A stretch of 64,000 nt of DNA from NCBI GenBank assembly GCA_946811695.1, contig OX328123.1, positions 150,130,729 through 150,194,728 on the forward strand, in the 5' to 3' direction. The notes under the pieces were generated by a model. That model was not told the origin of the DNA, did not search any database, and worked only from the letters and a program-made list of their open reading frames with translations. The position numbers and the translations under genes were made by a program. How positions within the stretch are numbered: the stretch's first letter is position 1; every line of letters starts with the position of its first letter. Below, piece after piece: positions 23,356-33,422 of this stretch. The stretch is from Gonocerus acuteangulatus (Eukaryota > Arthropoda > Insecta > Hemiptera > Coreidae).

Positions 23356-24580
23356 CTTTGAAATAGCTGAAAACTGTTTGGCTAAAGCGTTCGCTATTTC
23401 TAAGTTTTCCGTTATTAATTGACCATTAACTTCAATGCCGGATATATCAGTTTCTTTTCGTAATCCCCAAATCCGTTTTATTCTGTTCCAAATGTCTTTC
23501 GTGGATTTTTGAGAATTTATATCTGTTACATATTCCCGCCAAGACTGTTTTTTGCTTGTTCTAATAATGTTATTAGCAATGGCCCGGAATTTTTTGAATA
23601 CCTGAAAATCCTCAAATGTCTTTGTTCTTCTATATTTATTAAGCGCCCGTTTGTTATTTTTTATAGCTATTTTACATTGGTCATTCCACCAAGGTACACG
23701 ACATCGACCACTTGAAGGTTTTATTTTATGGATGTTCATGCTTGCTGCGTTAGTTATAATTTCATGAAATATTCTAATTTGAGAGTCGATGGACATATGA
23801 GAAGCAGCTGAAAGAAGGCTGAGATTATTATCTATGTCATTCCTGAAAGAATCCCAATTGGCTGTTTGAAAATTCCACCTTGTAAAATCGTATGATTGTG
23901 CATTCCTATTCGTCATGATCTTTATTTCAATCGGAAAATGGTCGCTTCCATATGGTTCATCTAATACCCTCCAGTCAGTTTTGAGTGCAAGCAAACTATC
24001 TATCATCGAAAGGTCGATTGCCGAAAACCTACCAGTTCTAGCATCAAGATGTGTTTGAGATCCATCATTTAGAAGGGTTAAGGAAGATTCGATATCCAAG
24101 AATTTTTCTATTTCTTTGCCCCTATGGCGATAATCAGATAAGGGTGACTGCCATAATTGGCTATGAGCATTGAAATCCCCAACGATCAGTACTGGCCTCG
24201 GCAGCTGATTTAATAGATTGTGTAAATCTTCTTTACAGAAATTATGGGAAGGTGATATATAAAGGCTACAAACTGTTAGAGGATTGGGAACAAAAACTTG
24301 AACTGCTATGGCTTCTAGATGTGATTTTAATTTTATTTCTTTGGTATGAATTTTGTTTTGTACAAATATAGATACACCACCCCAGGACGACTCTGAGTTA
24401 AGACGGTCCTTTCTGAAAGCTTTAAAATGTTTAAAGTAAGTTTTTTTGTGCTGGTTGTAAATGAGTTTCTTGCAAGCAACAAATGGATGGACTTTTTTCG
24501 GTAAGAACTAGCTGAAGGTATTCATAATGTTTATACATGCCGTTACAATTCCATTGAATACCCTTTATATATTGTGCCAT
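23348..24580 (-). pseudogene. LINE ORF2, endonuclease domain and linker
   Basis: Starts ATGGCACAATATATAAAGGG at 24580 (MAQYIKGIQWNCNGMYKHYE); SICCLQETH is the first endonuclease motif. A single-base change in an A run at about 24441-24450 shifts the frame. It then continues KTYFKHFKAFRKD ... IVGDFNAHSQLWQSPLSDYR ... LDARTGRFSAIDLSMIDSLL ... GSDHFPIEIK, the metal-binding and catalytic motifs of APE-like endonucleases that nick target DNA. A linker (RCRVPWWNDQCKIAIKNNKR) leads to KQFSAISKSE, where the MITE interrupts. Confidence 0.85.
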
Positions 24581-24598
24581 ATGATATGATTTAGACTT

Positions 24599-24745
24599 TT
24601 ACAGTTCTTTATTATTCTGATCTGAAAGGTTATCACTGTCTTCAGTGGAGATACTGTTTACTTCGTCAATAGGAGATTTAGAGATGGCTTTAATAAGTTT
24701 CGTAATACGGATTTTAGCAGTTCGATTTTTAGTTAAGTTTACAAA
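24599..24745 (-). pseudogene. LINE ORF1, last about 45 codons
   Basis: Open frame TVNLTKNRTAKIRITKLIKA then ISKSPIDEVNSISTEDSDNL, ending NKEL-TAA. Basic then acidic, as in the C-terminal part of a gag-like ORF1; too short for a domain call. The upstream part is missing where the 163-bp repeat begins. Confidence 0.55.
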
Positions 24746-25090
24746 AGTTTAAAAAATCGAAATTTCAAAAATTCATAACTTGTTTCTGAGTACAATATCA
24801 ATGTTGAAATTTTTACTCCACTTTGCTATTATATAGGGTTCTAATGTGTAAAAAACATAGATTTTTATCCGGTCCCATCTGAGATATATAACGTAAAACT
24901 TTACAAAAATTGAAATTACAAAAATTAATAACTTGGTTTAGGGTCAAATACCGATGATTAAATTTATACTCCAATTTGCCACCATATAGGCCTACAATTC
25001 CTGTAAAAATCATGAATTTTTATTTCGTCCCATCTGAGATATACAACCTCAAACTTTAGAAAAATTCAAAAAATCAAAATTTCAAAAATT
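24746..25090 (-). repeat. 163-bp tandem repeat, right array, inverted
   Basis: About two units in the opposite orientation to 19661-20060 (CCCATCTGAGATATA at about 24874 and 25029). Confidence 0.82.
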
Positions 25091-25633
25091 CATAAAACAT
25101 AAAGGAGTTGGTTGTCAAAGATGAAACTCTATAAAATACGACTATCCTATGATATCTTACTAAAAAAAAAATATTAACTCTAATAAAAATCTCCTTCAAG
25201 GTTTTTTTAATTTCTAAAAAGTGGAATTCCAGAATTTTTGACCCCCAACATTGGATACCATTTAGGTAAGATTTACATTGGGAATTATGGCTATAAAACA
25301 GAATTGTAGGGGAGAGAGTACTAAAAGAAATTATGCCAGTTCGAATCTTGTACCATGATGCACTCTGTACCATGATAAATTAAAAATGATCAAGCAACCT
25401 ACCTTAGATCACTTCATATGGATAAATCCAAAGATAATGTTTTTAGTAGCCCATTAATTGAAGAGCACTACTATCCCTCCAATCCATGCAGTTATATAGT
25501 ATTCCGAAAAACTTCGGAAAACGTCCATTTTTGTATATTATCAGAGAGTTGAAGGAACAACGTTTTTTTTACCCTCCATGGAGTTTGTTTATGTTTTACT
25601 AGGTCTGAATACTAAACGTATTTTGTTATTTTA

Positions 25634-25643
<10 letters not shown>
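25091..25643. other. Intergenic, nothing recognised
   Basis: AT-rich; small frames only. Confidence 0.45.

Positions 25644-25687
<44 letters not shown>
25644..25687. repeat. (TA)n microsatellite
   Basis: About 21 TA units just before the first 265-bp direct repeat. Confidence 0.93.
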
Positions 25688-25689
<2 letters not shown>

Positions 25690-25955
25690 GTTAAAATGAA
25701 TCGCTAATTGTGTTGGTAAGCGCAAATATCGAGAACAACTGAACCGATTTCGCTAATTCTTTTTTTATAATATTCCTTGATGTACGAGGATGGTTCTTAC
25801 GGAGAGAAAAATTAAAAAAATTGCCCGAAAAAGTCTAAAAACAACACTTTTCGGGTCTTTCACTTCCTTAACGCAAATTCATTTTTAAATAAAAACATAT
25901 GTTCTCAATTATAATATTTTTAACAGTTAACGTATTTGTATATCTATTATATAAA
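25688..25955 (+). repeat. 265-bp direct repeat (Helitron-like 5' segment), copy 1
   Basis: Begins AAAATGAATCGCTAATTGTG and contains GAGAACAACTGAACCGATTT, sequence typical of the 5' region of insect Helitrons. A second copy is at 27301-27560 with few differences. Confidence 0.7.
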
Positions 25956-26002
25956 AAAAGTCCGACTCGCAGGAACTGCGTCATCTTAGCGCGGTTCCAG
26001 TT

Positions 26003-26035
<33 letters not shown>

Positions 26036-27300
26036 GGCGCATCTACATCTAGGTCATTAGCGCCGACATCCAGGGTGTAGCGAGGAATTTTACCAGTGAG
26101 CCGTGGGATGATAAAATTCCTGCCGGAGGTTGGGAATCTAACCCACCATCTCCCGCTTATGAATCCAAGGCGCTAGCTATTAGACCACGGGAGACCCCGG
26201 TTCCTGTTCATATCCCTATTCTCATTTGAAAAGCATAGAATAGAAACAGATAATATTTTCCTCGGCCTTTGTTCAAAGGGTTTAATGGCTATACCTGGGG
26301 TCGGGTCCGCAAGACCCTAGAAACCTCTTCTACCGATACTTCATTTCATACGTTTCAATGAATTGGAAAATATCAAAAATTTTCACATATTCCTGTGTTC
26401 TTTTACTATAGTAATAATTCTACAGATAAAATCAATTAAAAAATAAAATAAAAAAACCAACAGCATAAAGGCAATTGAAAATATTCAAAAGACGTCATCG
26501 AATCTTTCTCTTCGAAGAACAGTTCGAATAAGCGAAATCAATTACTTTAAAGTTTTAAGCACTTATTTCTCCGATTGACATCGTCTAATCAAAACTTTTA
26601 TCAGAAGCTTTTTTGTAGAGCATTCAGAAAGCTTTCTAATGGTATTCTTCCGTATACCAAGAGTCTCAACCTTTTTCGAGATATTAAGGAAAGTATACAA
26701 AGTTACCAAAACTTTTAATGTCTGTTAATAAAATATTTTATTCTAACCCTTCCTTAACTCCAAACGTAACACAAATTTCAACATATTAGTTTTAATGAAA
26801 GTAGAACATGCAGAAAATGTTTCAACTAAATCCCATGATTCTAAGAACCCAAACCAAAAACGGTATTCAAGAACTATTTTTCCAATTTTCTCGAAAACGG
26901 TTAAAGCTATCGTCTTGAAAATGGTTTCATTCGTTTTCCTAGCCCAAGAAGCCTATAAAACGAGTACTTACAAGCTTATGAAGTCAAAAACGTAAGCGTT
27001 ACGATTTTTTTTGCGCGAATTTTGCCCCAAATGCCATTGAGCGGATTCTGCTGGTTAACGAACTTGACCTTTCAAATTGGACGACGGATTTTTGTACCAA
27101 ATTTCATCACAATCGGACCATTAGGGATGCCAGAAATGAGCGAACAGACAAATATATATATATATACAAATTTGAACCACCGTTATTTTCGGTTTCTAGG
27201 GGTTCTGAAACGCGAAATTTTCTAGTCGGCACTTCCGGATTGTTTCATTGTATCAACCTTATAAGCGGGGTTCCTCCCTATGGGGGAGGGAGGAACGGCG
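25956..27300 (+). repeat. Dispersed family R1, near full-length copy
   Basis: Starts TCTATTATATAAAAAAAGTC then CGACTCGCAGGAACTGCGTC, and ends with a hairpin-like TTCCTCCCTATGGGGGAGGG ... GGCGCTAAAA. About 1.15 kb without the SINE it carries. Similar in inverse orientation to 39130-40515. Family unknown; no protein recognised. Confidence 0.6.
26005..26198 (-). mobile_element. tRNA-derived SINE (SINE-T) in R1, with target duplication
   Basis: Minus strand: A-box-like TGGTCTAATAGCTAGCG (26187-26171), B-box-like GGTTAGATTCCC (26143-26132), then a body ending GGCGCTAATGACC ... GATGCGCCGT and a poly(A) tail (T run on plus). Flanked by GGTTCCAGTTCA (25993-26004) and GGTTCCTGTTCA (26199-26210), a 12-bp duplication with one mismatch. 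Confidence 0.88.
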
Positions 27301-27560
27301 CTAAAAATGAATCGCTAATTGTGTTGGTAAGCGCAAATCTCGAGAACAACTGAACCGATTTCGCTAATTCTTTTTTTATAATATTCCTTGAAGTACGATG
27401 ATGCTTCTTACGGAGAGAAAAATTTAAAAAATTGCCTGGAAAAGTCTATAAACAACACTTTTCGGGTATTTTTCACTTCCTTAACGCAAATTCATTTTTA
27501 AATAAAAACATATGTTCTCATTTATAATATTTTTACCAGTTAACGTATTTGGTTATTTGT
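27301..27560 (+). repeat. 265-bp direct repeat, copy 2
   Basis: Same orientation and high identity to 25688-25955, up to ACAGTTAACGTATTTG-type ends (one C/A difference). Confidence 0.72.
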
Positions 27561-27940
27561 GTTTAAGGAAAAAAAAAAATAAATAAGAACATGTAATCAC
27601 TAGGTGACATTAGAATCACATGTTAATAATGCAATTTAAATTAATTTATATTTGCATTAACGAAGTAAAAAATACTCCACTTTTCTATATTCCCATACAA
27701 AAGATTCGTAATAATACTTAAAGGTCAATTCGAACTTTAATACCATACCATAAAGTGTTAGTGGAGGGGTTCTGGGAAGGCAAAACAATTGAGTGACATT
27801 AGTTTCGTATAAATATTAATGTCAATATTTGTCAATATTTATACGATGGTAACATTACTCAAAAACAAATTGACTATGGTAAAATGTAAATTTTCTGTGG
27901 TAAAATGTCGCTTGAAATGTAAACATCTCTTTGCTGTGCA
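27561..27940. other. Intergenic, nothing recognised
   Basis: AT-rich; contains a short direct repeat GTCAATATTTGTCAATATTT. Confidence 0.4.
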
Positions 27941-28686
27941 TCTATATTACTAAATCTAAAAGCCTTACTAATATCAAATTGCAAAATACAGTTGTATTGT
28001 AGGTTGTAATATTCTGTAAATAAAATATATATAAATCTAAAAGCCACAAATTTCTATAAAATTACTAAAGTGTTGTGTGTTTGTGATTTATTAAATATGC
28101 CTCCTATAAGGCGGCGGATATATTTAGGCAGAAGAACCCGAAATGCAACGCATCAAATTAATTATCAATCTAATCGTGCTGCCCAGGAACGTGAAGATCG
28201 CAATGAACGTGAAAGAATTCGGTTAAGACAGGCCCGCGAAGCGCGACATTCGACTAATAATGGTGCAAGTTTGAATCGAGCTGCTGTGAATTCATTACAG
28301 TGCCTGCAGCTGTGTTGCTATTGGACCTATGAACTCAGTTTGACTATAAACAAATCCAATTGCTGTTATTAAGTGTTTGTGGTATTAATCTAGAAAACCC
28401 ATGTTTCTCGCATGGTCAACATTTGTATGTTGCCTATTTCCGTGTTTGAAAACCATCTGCTTTGTTTATTTACACGTCAGGTAAAAATATCGTGTACCAT
28501 AAAGTACTACAATAAAAATGAAACTTAATTTAGAATAAGTAAAAATAAAATGAAATATAATAAGTAGGTATCATAATAAGAAATCTGATATAGTAATTTT
28601 GATTGTGATTTTTTAGTGGCTATTAAAAGAATTTTAAATGTTTTATAATTTTTATTTTTCGACATAATGTAATTGTCGACTTATTA

Positions 28687-28720
<34 letters not shown>

Positions 28721-28823
28721 TTACTAGCTGTCCGGGTGTCCCAAATAGCAGAATAAGTATTAAAAAAAATTAAATAAAATAAGAATTGACTAATAGGCGG
28801 TACGAAGTTCGCCGGGTCAGCTA

Positions 28824-28824
<1 letters not shown>
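27941..28824 (+). mobile_element. Helitron, internally deleted, TC...CTAG ends
   Basis: Starts TCTATATTACTAAATC after A (27940) and ends with a hairpin region (GGCGGTACGAAGTTCGCC), then GGGTCAGCTAG before T (28825). These are the Helitron 5' TC and 3' CTRR termini at an A|T target. The 884-bp element retains the N-terminal coding start at 28097. A run of T at 28690-28717 plus ACTAGCTGTCCGGGTGTCC suggests another 3' end inserted in reverse inside it. Confidence 0.75.
28097..28372 (+). pseudogene. Helitron Rep/helicase protein, N-terminal fragment
   Basis: ATG at 28097 gives MPPIRRRIYLGRRTRNATHQ, then a charged stretch rich in RE/ER (AAQEREDRNERERIRLRQAR). This arginine-rich start resembles N-termini of proteins encoded by arthropod Helitrons. 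The Rep and helicase domains are absent; the frame ends after an unrelated tail. Position between Helitron-type ends supports the call. Non-functional remnant. Confidence 0.55.

Positions 28825-28870
<46 letters not shown>
28825..28870. repeat. (TA)n microsatellite at the Helitron 3' junction
   Basis: About 23 TA units starting at the T that borders the CTAG end. Confidence 0.92.
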
Positions 28871-28876
<6 letters not shown>

Positions 28877-29304
28877 CATACATTCAGTATACAGTTCCAT
28901 CGCCAACAGAATACGCCTACTGGAACACAGTTCTTGCAATTTGGAACGCCTACAAATCGTAGTTCTTGGGATTTAATGGTTTCCAGTCACACACTTCAGT
29001 AATCTAGAGAACGAATGAAAGCATTAATAATGCGAGTTCTGTAACTGTTTTTGAGAAGATATAATCGAACCGTTTTTCGTAATTTTCTGTTTGAGTATTG
29101 AGACACAATGGGTTCAGTAGGGGAGGTATTTACGTATATTTTTTTAAAATATCTTGAATACGTTTGGAAGTCTTGGTAAGTTGAAGTTAACCATTCGATT
29201 CCTTACTAAAATGGTACTCAAATAATTTTCGATGGGAGGCTCTAAGTTGAAAAAATAAGTGCTTAACATTTTGTCCTTGGATGCGATTTCCGCTAGCGGT
29301 GTTG
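28871..29304. other. Intergenic with R1-like body fragment
   Basis: 29035-29260 resembles R1 body segments (AATATCTTGAATACGTTTGG). Nothing else recognised. Confidence 0.4.
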
Positions 29305-29878
29305 GGTCAGTCCATACATATCAGATCATCCAGGCCATGAAACCCATGTCCTCAGAATTGCCTGAAACTTTTTTTATTCGTTGAACTGGCCATTCTAATG
29401 ATATATTCCAAATTATAGTTAGATATCTTCAATAAGTTTTGAGTTATGAATTTTTAAAGTTGTCTATAAAACTTGTTTTTGCTTTTACTGACGATTTAAG
29501 TCAAAGCGACTTTCATTTACTAAAAAAATCATTACTCTGTTAATGTTAATGATATCTCAATGGGGCTTTCACCAAAATGGTCACAATAATATTAAGAATA
29601 TGGGAAAAATATATTTACTATCTGTTATCTTTCTGGTTGCTAAGTATATTTATTTAAAAACAAAATGTTAATTTAAAATAAATTAAAAACATAAACATTT
29701 CAAAAATTGATAAAAATAAAAGGCGCTCCATAAAATCATGTTCTTTTTTCATGGATACATTCTTAAAAGTATAAACTATTAGATTTTAAAAGAAAAACTC
29801 TGGGATTTTGCTGTTAAGTATTCTTAAATCAATAAAATAATATAAATTCCTTCTTTTTTTTAATAATTACCTACTTAA

Positions 29879-30029
29879 ACGTCGGGCGTGATCAGTACCT
29901 GAATTGGTGACCGACTATAGGCTGTTGGCAATATAAGAGAGTGGCGACCTGTAGATAGCCCGGCGCTAATAGCCAAATAGTTGATGCGCCGTAAAAAAAC
30001 AAAAACAAAAAAAAAAAAAAACAAAAAAA
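29879..30029 (+). mobile_element. 5S-rRNA-derived SINE (SINE-5S), with perfect target duplication
   Basis: Head GTCGGGCGTGATCAGTACCT then GAATTGGTGACCG matches the internal-promoter end of 5S rRNA. Body CGGCGCTAATAGCC ... GATGCGCCGT then an A-rich tail. Flanked by ATTACCTACTTAA at 29866-29878 and 30030-30042. Confidence 0.85.
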
Positions 30030-30737
30030 ATTACCTACTTAATGATTAATATAAGTGTACTGAAGCTAGATTTACTATTACTTAGGTTAATCTTAATATA
30101 AACTTTTGTAAATAAACTATTCTTAAAGTTTACTATAAACTTAGTTTAGGCAGTTTCCGAAAATTTAAGTAAGTAAAATTTTGGTTAAAAATGGTAAAAA
30201 CTACGTGCTCTAGACACAGTCTTGGCTGAACTGAAACGATCCTCCGGTTTTTGCCTAGAATCTATTATTGTTTCCTTTTTAACCAGAGTAAGCTTTATGT
30301 TATCTATTTTTGTACTATAAAAGTCAAAATATGTCTGGCTCCTGGAGTACATTGAAGGTTTGCTTTTATTACAATCCGCTTGATAATTCCGCCAATTCCA
30401 TCACGAGGGGACTTCCCATGACTGGTAGCGAAAAACACCATCACAGTTTTTACTTCTGGATAATTAATTTCAGAAATGTTGTGACAACCTTTTGAGTTTT
30501 GTAGACAAATGCCACATCATCTTCCAAGACATCAGATACCTCACAGAGATCGGAAACTTTCAGTTCTTTGGTGTTTTCTTGTCTTGTATAGATCACAACT
30601 AGATGAAAAGAACAACTGTTGTTGTTCCAATAATAATCTTGGCTTCATTTTGCTAAGTTTATAGCAAACTTTAAAAATAGTTTATTTACATAAGTTTATA
30701 TTAAGATTAACCTAAGTAATAGTAAATGTAGCTTCAG

Positions 30738-30739
<2 letters not shown>

Positions 30740-30819
<80 letters not shown>

Positions 30820-30933
30820 GGCGCATCAACTATTTGGCTTTTAGCGCCGGGCTATCTACAGGTCGCCACCCTCTTTTATAATGCCAACAGCACATAGACG
30901 GTCACCCATTCAGGTACTGACCACGCCCGACGT
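30740..30933 (-). mobile_element. 5S-rRNA-derived SINE, copy in the right arm
   Basis: Same SINE on the minus strand (GTCGGGCGTGGTCAGTACCT, GGGTGACCG), with a roughly 77-base A tail (T on plus). The TAGGTAATTATT flank at its 5' side is kept, but the 3' target copy is missing, so the segment beyond the tail has been deleted. Confidence 0.85.
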
Positions 30934-31649
30934 TTAAGTAGGTAATTATTAAAAATAAAGGAATTTATATTATTTTATTGATTTAAGAATACTTAACAGC
31001 AAAATCCCAGAGTTTTTCTTTTAAAATCTAATAGTTTATACTTTTAAGAATGTATTCATGAAAAAAGAACTTGATTTTATGGAGCGCCTTTTATTTTTAT
31101 CAATTTTTGAAATTTTTATGTTTTTAATTTATTTTAAATTAAAATTTTGTTTTTAAATAAATATACTTAGCAACCAGAAAAATAACAGATAGTAAATATA
31201 TTTTTTCCATTTTCAAAATATTATCGTGACCATTTTGGTGAAAATCCCATTGAGATATCATTAACATTAACAGAGTAATGATTTTTTTAGTAAATGAACG
31301 TCGCTTTGATTTAAATCGTCGGTAACAGCAAAAACAAGTTTTATAGACAACTTTAAAAATTCATAACTTAAAAAGTGTTCAAGATATCTAACTGAAAATT
31401 GGTATGAATCATTGGAATGACCAGTTCAACAAATAAAAAAAGTTTCAGGCAATTCTGAGGACATGGGTTTCATTTGATGGATTTGAAATGGACTGACCCT
31501 GGTGGCTTTTAAGCTATTAGCCCTATCCAAGCTTAAAATAGTAGTAACCGGTAGATGACTTATCAAGAAAATGTTTGTAATTTATTAATAGACAGGGGGG
31601 AAAAAAGTGTATGATTAGCCTTTAGTTCTCTCACAGTGTCAAGCTAAAG

Positions 31650-31920
31650 TGAATAGGAGCATCGTCAAGAAAAATTCAACGACCTATTTCAAGGGCGAAT
31701 CCCGGGTCTGAAACCTCCCTCCTAGCATTTTGTTACCCATAAATCACCCGCAAAAATTATTATTAAAATAATGTATTTCAATTGCATACTTTTCCAATCA
31801 GATTACTGAATCAGCATTCCCTAGAGTAAACATTCGCCCTAGATATCCTGAAGCCCTTCCAGAACTTTAACTTCGATTTCCCAACATCCGGAATTCGTGA
31901 TTCGCCTGGTGGTCCTGATA
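31650..31920 (-). repeat. Dispersed repeat R3, minus-strand copy
   Basis: Matches in reverse 48640-48782 plus 50290-50405 (shared CTAGGAGG...GTTTCAGA and AGTAAACATTC segments). Non-coding. Confidence 0.65.
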
Positions 31921-32122
31921 TGTCTGAATGATTCTGACTGATTTTTATTATTTGTGTAGTATTTTTATTGATTCTAAAGAAAGTATATTTAAAATTTGTT
32001 TGCGTTAACCAATAGTTCTATTATCATTAAATGACCCTTTGCTAAAATTTTATAGACTTATCGAATAAGGTCAATAACTACGCCACACACTTTCACACTT
32101 TTTTTATAAGACTTCCCTACAT

Positions 32123-32150
32123 GTTTCACACCATTTTGGCGCCTCTTCAG
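32123..32150 (-). ncRNA. Hammerhead-like core, left arm
   Basis: Minus strand CTGAAGA - GGCGCCA/TGGTGT stem II with AAA loop (wobble pairs) - GAAACATG. Upstream ATGTTT could supply stem III and a UH cleavage site. Confidence 0.5.
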
Positions 32151-32381
32151 GGGAATATACTCAAAACATTCAGCCTCCACTTGAGGAGGAGAACCTTCCA
32201 CTAGCAGGGCCTAGTACATCCAAACAAAAACATTTTTTTGTTTTTTTTTAATAATTAATCATTAAATGACCCTTTGCTCAAATTTAAAGAATTATCGATA
32301 TAATAAAGGTTAACGTGGCCCTGCTATTGGAAGGTTCTCCTCCTCAAGTGGAGGCTGAAGTTATGTTTTGAGTATGTTCCC

Positions 32382-32409
32382 CTGAAGAGGGGCCAAAATG
32401 GTGCGAAAC
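32382..32409 (+). ncRNA. Hammerhead-like core, right arm
   Basis: CTGAAGA, then GGGGCCAAAATGGTGC as an imperfect stem II, then GAAACATG. Upstream TTATGTTTTG can pair with CATG(T)A as stem III with a UU cleavage site (weak). Confidence 0.5.
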
Positions 32410-32601
32410 ATGTAGGGAAGTCTAATAAAAAGTGCGAAAGTGTGTGGCGTAGTTATTGACCTTCCGCCATATTCGATAAGCCTATAAAAGTTCTATTATC
32501 GGATATTGGGTACTTGTGCATTATATAGGGTTGGCAAATAAGTCCTTTCGGTTTTTTAAGTTGAAAGAAAACTATTGTATATTTTGAACATAATTTTTAT
32601 T

Positions 32602-33017
32602 TTAATCTACAATGTAATGTCCATTATTTTCTATTACTTTACCCCATCTCTCCATCAGCTGAATAATCCCATGCTCATAGAATGTCTGTGGTTTATTAGC
32701 GAAAAAATGATCAAGGTGCTCCCTGACACCCTGTTCGTTTTCAAACCGTTTTCCACCTAAGGAATTTTGTAGAGACCGGAATAAGTGGTAGTCACTAGGA
32801 GCAAGGTCCGGTGAATAGGGAGGGTGGGGCAAAAGATCCCATCCAAGGGCTAACAATTTGTTGCGGGTGACTAACGAAGTGTGGGGCCTGGCATTATCAT
32901 GATGGAAGACCCTTTCGATTTGCCAGTTCTGGGCGTTTTCGTCGAATTGATTCATTCAATTTTGTTAATTGTGAGCAGTATAGAGTGGAATCGATTGATT
33001 TACCTTGTGGCAGCAGG
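32602..33017 (-). pseudogene. mariner transposase, C-terminal catalytic part
   Basis: After frameshifts near 32960-33017 the frame reads NWQIERVFHHDNARPHTSLV, then HPPYSPDLAPSDYHLFRSLQ and NGHYIVD-stop. HHDNARPH and PSDY hold the second and third Asp with 34 residues between (D34D). Cut-and-paste transposase, inactive here because the first Asp is lost and the frame is broken. Confidence 0.9.
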
Positions 33018-33239
33018 TCATAAAAAATCACACCCTTGAAATCCCACCATACAGAAAGCATTATCGTTTATGTCAAAATTCCCTGCCCTAAACTTGGCGA
33101 ACCAATTTTGGCACGTGCGCTCTGTTAAGGCTTTATCCCCATAGACCCCGCATATTTTTTTATGAGCCTCTGCAGCTCGCTTTCCTTTTTTGAAATAATA
33201 CAGCAAAATATGCCTATAATGCAATAAATTACCGTCCAT
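33018..33239 (-). pseudogene. mariner transposase, N-terminal helix-turn-helix part
   Basis: ATG at 33239 gives MDGNLLHYRHILLYYFKKGK, then AAEAHKKICGVYGDKALTER and CQNWFAKFRAGNFDINDNA, the paired HTH DNA-binding region that recognises the element ends. The sequence then jumps to FCMVGFQGCDFL (normally just before the second catalytic Asp), so roughly 100 residues including the first Asp are deleted. Confidence 0.88.
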
Positions 33240-33422
33240 CTTCTCAGCTGGATCACAAACGCAATACTGACCTAATCTTAACAAGTGTCGACAGACATAA
33301 CTGTTTACATATTACAAATAGGATAAACAATCCTCTGTTGGGATTAATTGCATCAGATAAATGTGACATATTGTAAACAAAACATGAATACAAAAACCGA
33401 AAGGACTTATTTGCCAACCCTA

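Larger units (their letters stand above)
20083..24745 (-). mobile_element. Non-LTR retrotransposon (endonuclease, RT, RNase H), 5'-truncated in ORF1
   Basis: Minus-strand LINE. Its 5' end begins in the end of ORF1 (TAA at 24601-24599), ORF2 starts about 20 bases later, and the 3' end is an (AAAAT)n tail at 20104-20084. ORF2 has an APE-type endonuclease, a reverse transcriptase with YADD, RNase H and a Cys/His C-terminus, the layout of the I/R1/Jockey group of LINEs. It is broken by one frameshift in the endonuclease, a TAG in RNase H and the MITE at 22623-23347. Without the MITE about 3.9 kb remains. Confidence 0.88.
29305..31505. repeat. Large inverted duplication, arms about 0.85 kb, 0.5-kb spacer
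   Basis: Left arm 29305-30147 and right arm 30648-31505 are reverse complements with scattered differences. For example GAAACCCATGTCCTCAGAAT near 29340 matches its complement near 31455, and TTACTATTACTTAGGTTAAT near 30070 its complement near 30708. Both arms carry the 5S-type SINE. Spacer 30148-30647 has no recognised gene. Confidence 0.9.
32040..32490. mobile_element. Penelope-like foldback with two hammerhead-like cores
   Basis: Arms 32084-32216 and 32311-32455 are inverted copies (CTTCCCTACATGTTTC ... GGAGGAGAACCTTCCA). Each arm holds a hammerhead-like core followed by AATAAAA-type sequence. Part of the same unit recurs at 34975-35190. No reverse transcriptase is present. Confidence 0.6.
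32526..33422 (-). mobile_element. mariner element, internally deleted
   Basis: Perfect terminal inverted repeats AGGGTTGGCAAATAAGTCCT followed by TTCGG at both ends, flanked by TA. About 0.9 kb rather than the roughly 1.3 kb usual for the family, with the middle of the transposase missing. Confidence 0.9.

Noticed and set aside
26129..26190. tRNA gene on the minus strand
   Set aside because: A and B boxes are present, but the rest does not fold as a tRNA and it carries a SINE body, poly(A) and target duplication.
29879..30029. 5S rRNA gene
   Set aside because: Only the internal-promoter part is 5S-like; the remainder is SINE body and tail with a target duplication.
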